From: Neptunomonas sp.
GTDB taxonomy: Bacteria > Pseudomonadota > Gammaproteobacteria > Pseudomonadales > Balneatricaceae
Direction: 5' to 3'
Assembly: GCA_004195305.1 (NCBI GenBank)
Contig: SDWN01000328.1
Location: 1 to 9,067 of the forward strand
DNA: 9,067 nt
Positions 6,953 through 9,067 of this stretch are shown piece after piece. Position 1 is the first letter of the stretch. Every line of letters starts with the position of its first letter. Both the position numbers and the translations under genes were made by a program. Under the pieces are notes generated by a model. That model saw only the letters and a list, made by a program, of their open reading frames with translations, made no database searches and was not told where the DNA came from.

Positions 6953-7823
6953 CTCTCGCATCTCCTCCCGCGTACAGCGTAACTGGGACTGGCGCGCCTC
7001 AGGAAACTTTATCGGTGGCGGTGTCGGCACCGGGCTGGTCTTCTGGTCCACCCTGTTCAGCCCGCTGGGGTTTGATAGCTTGCCCTTGATGTTGTTAGGG
7101 TTGGCACTGGTCGGCATAGGGCTATTCTGCGTCTGGCTCGAAATTGGCCGCCCCTGGCGTGCGCTCAATGTGTTTAAACATATGTCGACATCCTGGATGT
7201 CGCGCGAAGCGCTGGTCGCGCCGCTGCTGTTCAGCGTCGGTGCCGCTACCTGGTTATTCGAACCCCTACTGGTATGGCCCACCGCCCTATTGGCGCTGCT
7301 GTTCCTGTACAGTCAGGCGCGTATTCTGCTGGCGGATAAAGGCATTCCTGCCTGGCGTCACCCCCGCTGCGCTCTGCTGGTGATTAGCACCGGACTGACC
7401 GAGGGCTGCGGCTTGTTAATTCTGGCACTGCCGTTGCTGGATCAACATCAACCCGAGATCTGGATCCTGATGCTGGGTCTGCTGCTGATCAGGGCACTGA
7501 TCTGGCGTTACTACCGTACCGGCCTGAAACGGGCCAACGCACCCGCTGCCTGTCAGAAGCAGCTGGCCGCCGTTGACACTAAGTTCCTGTGGCTGGGCCA
7601 CGGACTACCGGCGCTACTGCTAGGCGTAGCCTGGGTTCAGCCGGAAGCGGCGATGGTCGCTGGCGCACTGGCTTTCATTAGCGGCGCCTGGATCAAATAT
7701 GTCCTGGTCTGCAAAGCTTCCTTTGTACAGGGCTTCAGCATGCCACATCTACCGGTACGCGGTCAGCGTGCACCACAACGCCCACAGCAACGTTCACAAC
7801 CAAGCTCGGCGTCTGCGGTCTGA
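6939..7823 (+). CDS. DmsC-type membrane anchor subunit (quinone-reactive)
   Basis: A 294-aa integral membrane C subunit that anchors the A-B pair to the cytoplasmic face and exchanges electrons with the quinone pool. About eight hydrophobic helices can be placed, near residues 21-41, 48-69, 90-107, 109-130, 143-167, 173-191, 215-233 and 237-257. The signature GRPWRALNVFKHMSTSWMSRE at 70-90, after the second helix, is typical of the DmsC family (DMSO reductase anchor). The GFSMPHLPVRG sequence after the last helix is also family-like. The C-terminal tail beyond about residue 274 is rich in Gln, Arg, Pro and Ser and probably disordered. The start overlaps the end of the B subunit by 14 bp, with only a weak GGGA-like binding site upstream, so expression likely depends on coupling. 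No haem-ligand pattern is obvious, as expected for DmsC rather than NarI or FdnI. NrfD-type anchors are the alternative but fit the motifs less well. Confidence 0.88.
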   Translation: MKNSNSRISSRVQRNWDWRASGNFIGGGVGTGLVFWSTLFSPLGFDSLPLMLLGLALVGIGLFCVWLEIGRPWRALNVFKHMSTSWMSREALVAPLLFSVGAATWLFEPLLVWPTALLALLFLYSQARILLADKGIPAWRHPRCALLVISTGLTEGCGLLILALPLLDQHQPEIWILMLGLLLIRALIWRYYRTGLKRANAPAACQKQLAAVDTKFLWLGHGLPALLLGVAWVQPEAAMVAGALAFISGAWIKYVLVCKASFVQGFSMPHLPVRGQRAPQRPQQRSQPSSASAV

Positions 7824-7863
7824 ACAGCAATTGACCGAAGCCAACTGCGTACGGAGAACAGCG

Positions 7864-8391
7864 ATGCCCCAGAGCCGCTTACTGATACTGAAAAAAGCCC
7901 TGCAACTCGAAAACGATGGCATGGTTTTCTATGCTGCCGCCATGCAGAAATCAACCAGCCTGATTGGCCGGCAGATGTTTGATTATCTGCACCGGTCAGA
8001 AAAGGACCATATTCAGCGCATTCGCACGCTTTATCACACCTTGGAGCAATCCGGCTCTTGGCCGGAAACCACCGCTTCAGGCATAACCGAGGCGGCAGAG
8101 CTACAGCGCAAAAGTATCTTTGGCGATGCCATAAAAAATATCCAACAGCAGCAAAGCCTGGATAGCGATGACCTGGACGCTCTAAAACAGGCCGCCGAAT
8201 TTGAGCGCAGCGGTGAGCACTTTTATGCCGAGCAGGCCAAGCGCGCCGAGGACCCCTTTGAACAGGCATTTTATCGCCAACTGGCGCTGGAGGAGGATCA
8301 TCACCTGCGCGCCATTGAAGACAGCATCCTGATGCTGGAAGACCCTCAGGGCTTTTTTGCCCAATATGAAAAAGGCACGCTGGCGGGGTAG
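7864..8391 (+). CDS. Ferritin-like / rubrerythrin-family di-iron protein
   Basis: A 175-aa four-helix-bundle protein with the internal duplication of rubrerythrin-like ferritins (COG1633 type). The di-iron ligands are seen in two matching halves: Glu16 in LENDGMVFY with Glu46/His49 in SEKDH, then Glu114 in EFERSGEHFY with Glu144/His147 in LEEDHH. It has no C-terminal rubredoxin domain (no CxxC pairs), so it is the erythrin-only form. Members act in peroxide reduction, iron handling or unknown roles, and the substrate here is unknown. The ATG at 7864 follows GGAGA at 7853-7857; an in-frame upstream ATG at 7699 lies inside the anchor gene and is not preferred. The gap to the anchor gene is only 40 bp, with no terminator, so it is probably the last gene of the operon. 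It may guard the oxygen-sensitive Fe-S enzyme against peroxide, or supply iron, but that is inference from position. Confidence 0.87.
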   Translation: MPQSRLLILKKALQLENDGMVFYAAAMQKSTSLIGRQMFDYLHRSEKDHIQRIRTLYHTLEQSGSWPETTASGITEAAELQRKSIFGDAIKNIQQQQSLDSDDLDALKQAAEFERSGEHFYAEQAKRAEDPFEQAFYRQLALEEDHHLRAIEDSILMLEDPQGFFAQYEKGTLAG

Positions 8392-8481
8392 CAATGCGGC
8401 ACCGAACCTTATCCTGAGGAGGCGGTTAGCAGCAGCGCAGAGAGACCGGCCGGGCATCCGGATCATCGTAAGCTCGAATTG

Positions 8482-8500
8482 TGGGTTAAACTTAAACCCA
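8482..8500. promoter_or_regulatory. Palindrome TGGGTT-N7-AACCCA before the cyclase-like gene
   Basis: Six-base perfect arms around a seven-base AT-rich spacer, 21 bp upstream of the start codon at 8522. It is placed where an operator or a transcription start would lie. No -10/-35 pair is clear nearby. It could also be a weak hairpin closing the preceding operon, but it lacks a T-tract. Confidence 0.3.
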
Positions 8501-8521
8501 TCATCGACCTGAGCCCTGCTG

Positions 8522-9042
8522 ATGCAATCCGATCACCCCGACAAGAGCACCGTGCCAAGACCCGACTGGTCGCCCGAACCCATCATTAACTGGCTGATGA
8601 CCGAGGGGCGCAGCCTGAAGTGCCCGCAGCGCTTAACGGCCGCACTCAGCCAGGTTCTGCTTGAGTGCGGCATCCCGTTGCTGCGCATGCGCATCAGCAT
8701 GCGCACCCTGCACCCACTGTTCACTGGCAGCTCTTATACTTGGTGGCGTAACGAGTCCGAGGTAGAGGCATATAGCCCGCCCCACAGCATCCTGCAATCG
8801 CCAGATTATCGCGGCAGTCCGATCGAAGCGGTGCAGACGAGCGGTCAACGGTTCCGCTGCCACTTAGCGGACGCCGACAGCGCACAGCTGCACAGCTCGC
8901 TGCAGACCCTCAAACAACAGGGTGCTTGCGACTACCTGGTGTACCCGCTGCCGCAGACTCACAACAGCCATTCCGCTATCTGGATTTTGGCGACCGATCA
9001 GCCCGCAGGGTTTATGGATCTGGATCTGATCCAGCTGCAACG
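8522..9042 (+). CDS. N-terminal fragment of an adenylate/guanylate cyclase domain-type protein (partial)
   Basis: An open frame begins at the ATG at 8522, the first start after an in-frame TGA at 8510, and runs without stop to the contig end. About 173 genuine residues are present. The text WLMTEGRSLKCPQRLTAALSQ, then RMRISMRTLHPLFTGSSYTWWRNE, then a short YLVYPLPQT and WILATDQPAGF, recalls the N-terminal region found before the catalytic domain of many bacterial class III adenylate/guanylate cyclase proteins. The catalytic domain itself is not present, so this assignment rests on resemblance only. The ribosome binding site is weak. The frame continues into adapter sequence at 9043-9067, which adds the artificial residues CLLYTSPR, so translation should be cut at about 9040. 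If correct the protein makes cAMP and is unlikely to be part of the preceding operon, being 130 bp away behind a palindrome. Confidence 0.6.
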
Positions 9043-9067
9043 CTGTCTCTTATACACATCTCCGAGA
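9043..9067 (+). other. Nextera/Tn5 mosaic-end sequencing adapter (contamination)
   Basis: Bases 9043-9061 read CTGTCTCTTATACACATCT, the 19-bp mosaic end used in Tn5 tagmentation libraries. It is followed by CCGAG, the start of the Illumina Nextera extension, before a final A where C is expected. It abuts the contig end with no transposase or flanking duplication. This is a library artefact and not a mobile element of the organism; the true genomic sequence ends at about 9042. Confidence 0.93.

Noticed and set aside
8417..8422. AGGAGG as the ribosome binding site of a small gene after the ferritin-like gene
   Set aside because: No ATG, GTG or TTG lies at a usable distance downstream.
9043..9061. 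Tn5 mosaic end as a natural transposon end
   Set aside because: It lies exactly at the contig end, continues into Illumina adapter bases, and has no transposase or inverted partner.

Overview
The window is a piece of a gammaproteobacterial chromosome with moderately high GC and compact genes. The agmatinase is close to E. coli SpeB along its whole length, and the DUF4124 protein is of a kind common in Gammaproteobacteria. The central enzyme is of a type I associate with anaerobic, sulfur-oxidising or aromatic-degrading proteobacteria (a Chromatiales or Sedimenticola-like host would fit). I cannot name the genus from sequence alone.

Layout. Positions 1-419 have no convincing gene and hold an imperfect 17-bp direct repeat. 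An agmatinase gene (speB, 420-1355, +) follows and is complete. It converges on a small exported DUF4124 protein gene (1444-1968, -), and two hairpins lie between them. A gap of about 650 bp (1969-2625) carries several palindromes, one perfect DnaA box and a TATAAT -10 element. From 2626 to 8391 five tightly packed + strand genes form one probable operon: fdhD, a molybdopterin oxidoreductase catalytic subunit, a four-cluster ferredoxin-like subunit, a DmsC-type membrane anchor, and a rubrerythrin-like ferritin-fold protein. The last gene (8522 onward, +) is the N-terminal part of what looks like a class III adenylate/guanylate cyclase-type protein. It is cut by the end of the contig.

How the genes work together. 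The operon reads as a complete membrane-bound iron-sulfur molybdoenzyme (A-B-C, catalytic / FeS / quinone-reactive anchor) with its own sulfurtransferase FdhD for the molybdenum cofactor. The catalytic subunit has no Tat signal, so the active site should face the cytoplasm. This arrangement fits the SoeABC (sulfite:quinone) and PadBCD (phenylacetyl-CoA:acceptor) type complexes, and the sequence alone does not decide the substrate. The rubrerythrin-like gene may protect the complex or manage iron or peroxide.

The final 25 bases (9043-9067) match the Nextera/Tn5 mosaic-end sequencing adapter. They are almost certainly library contamination, not genome. Apart from this and the unusual cysteine motif of the molybdoenzyme, most of the window is ordinary. 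I do not see a clearly undescribed system.
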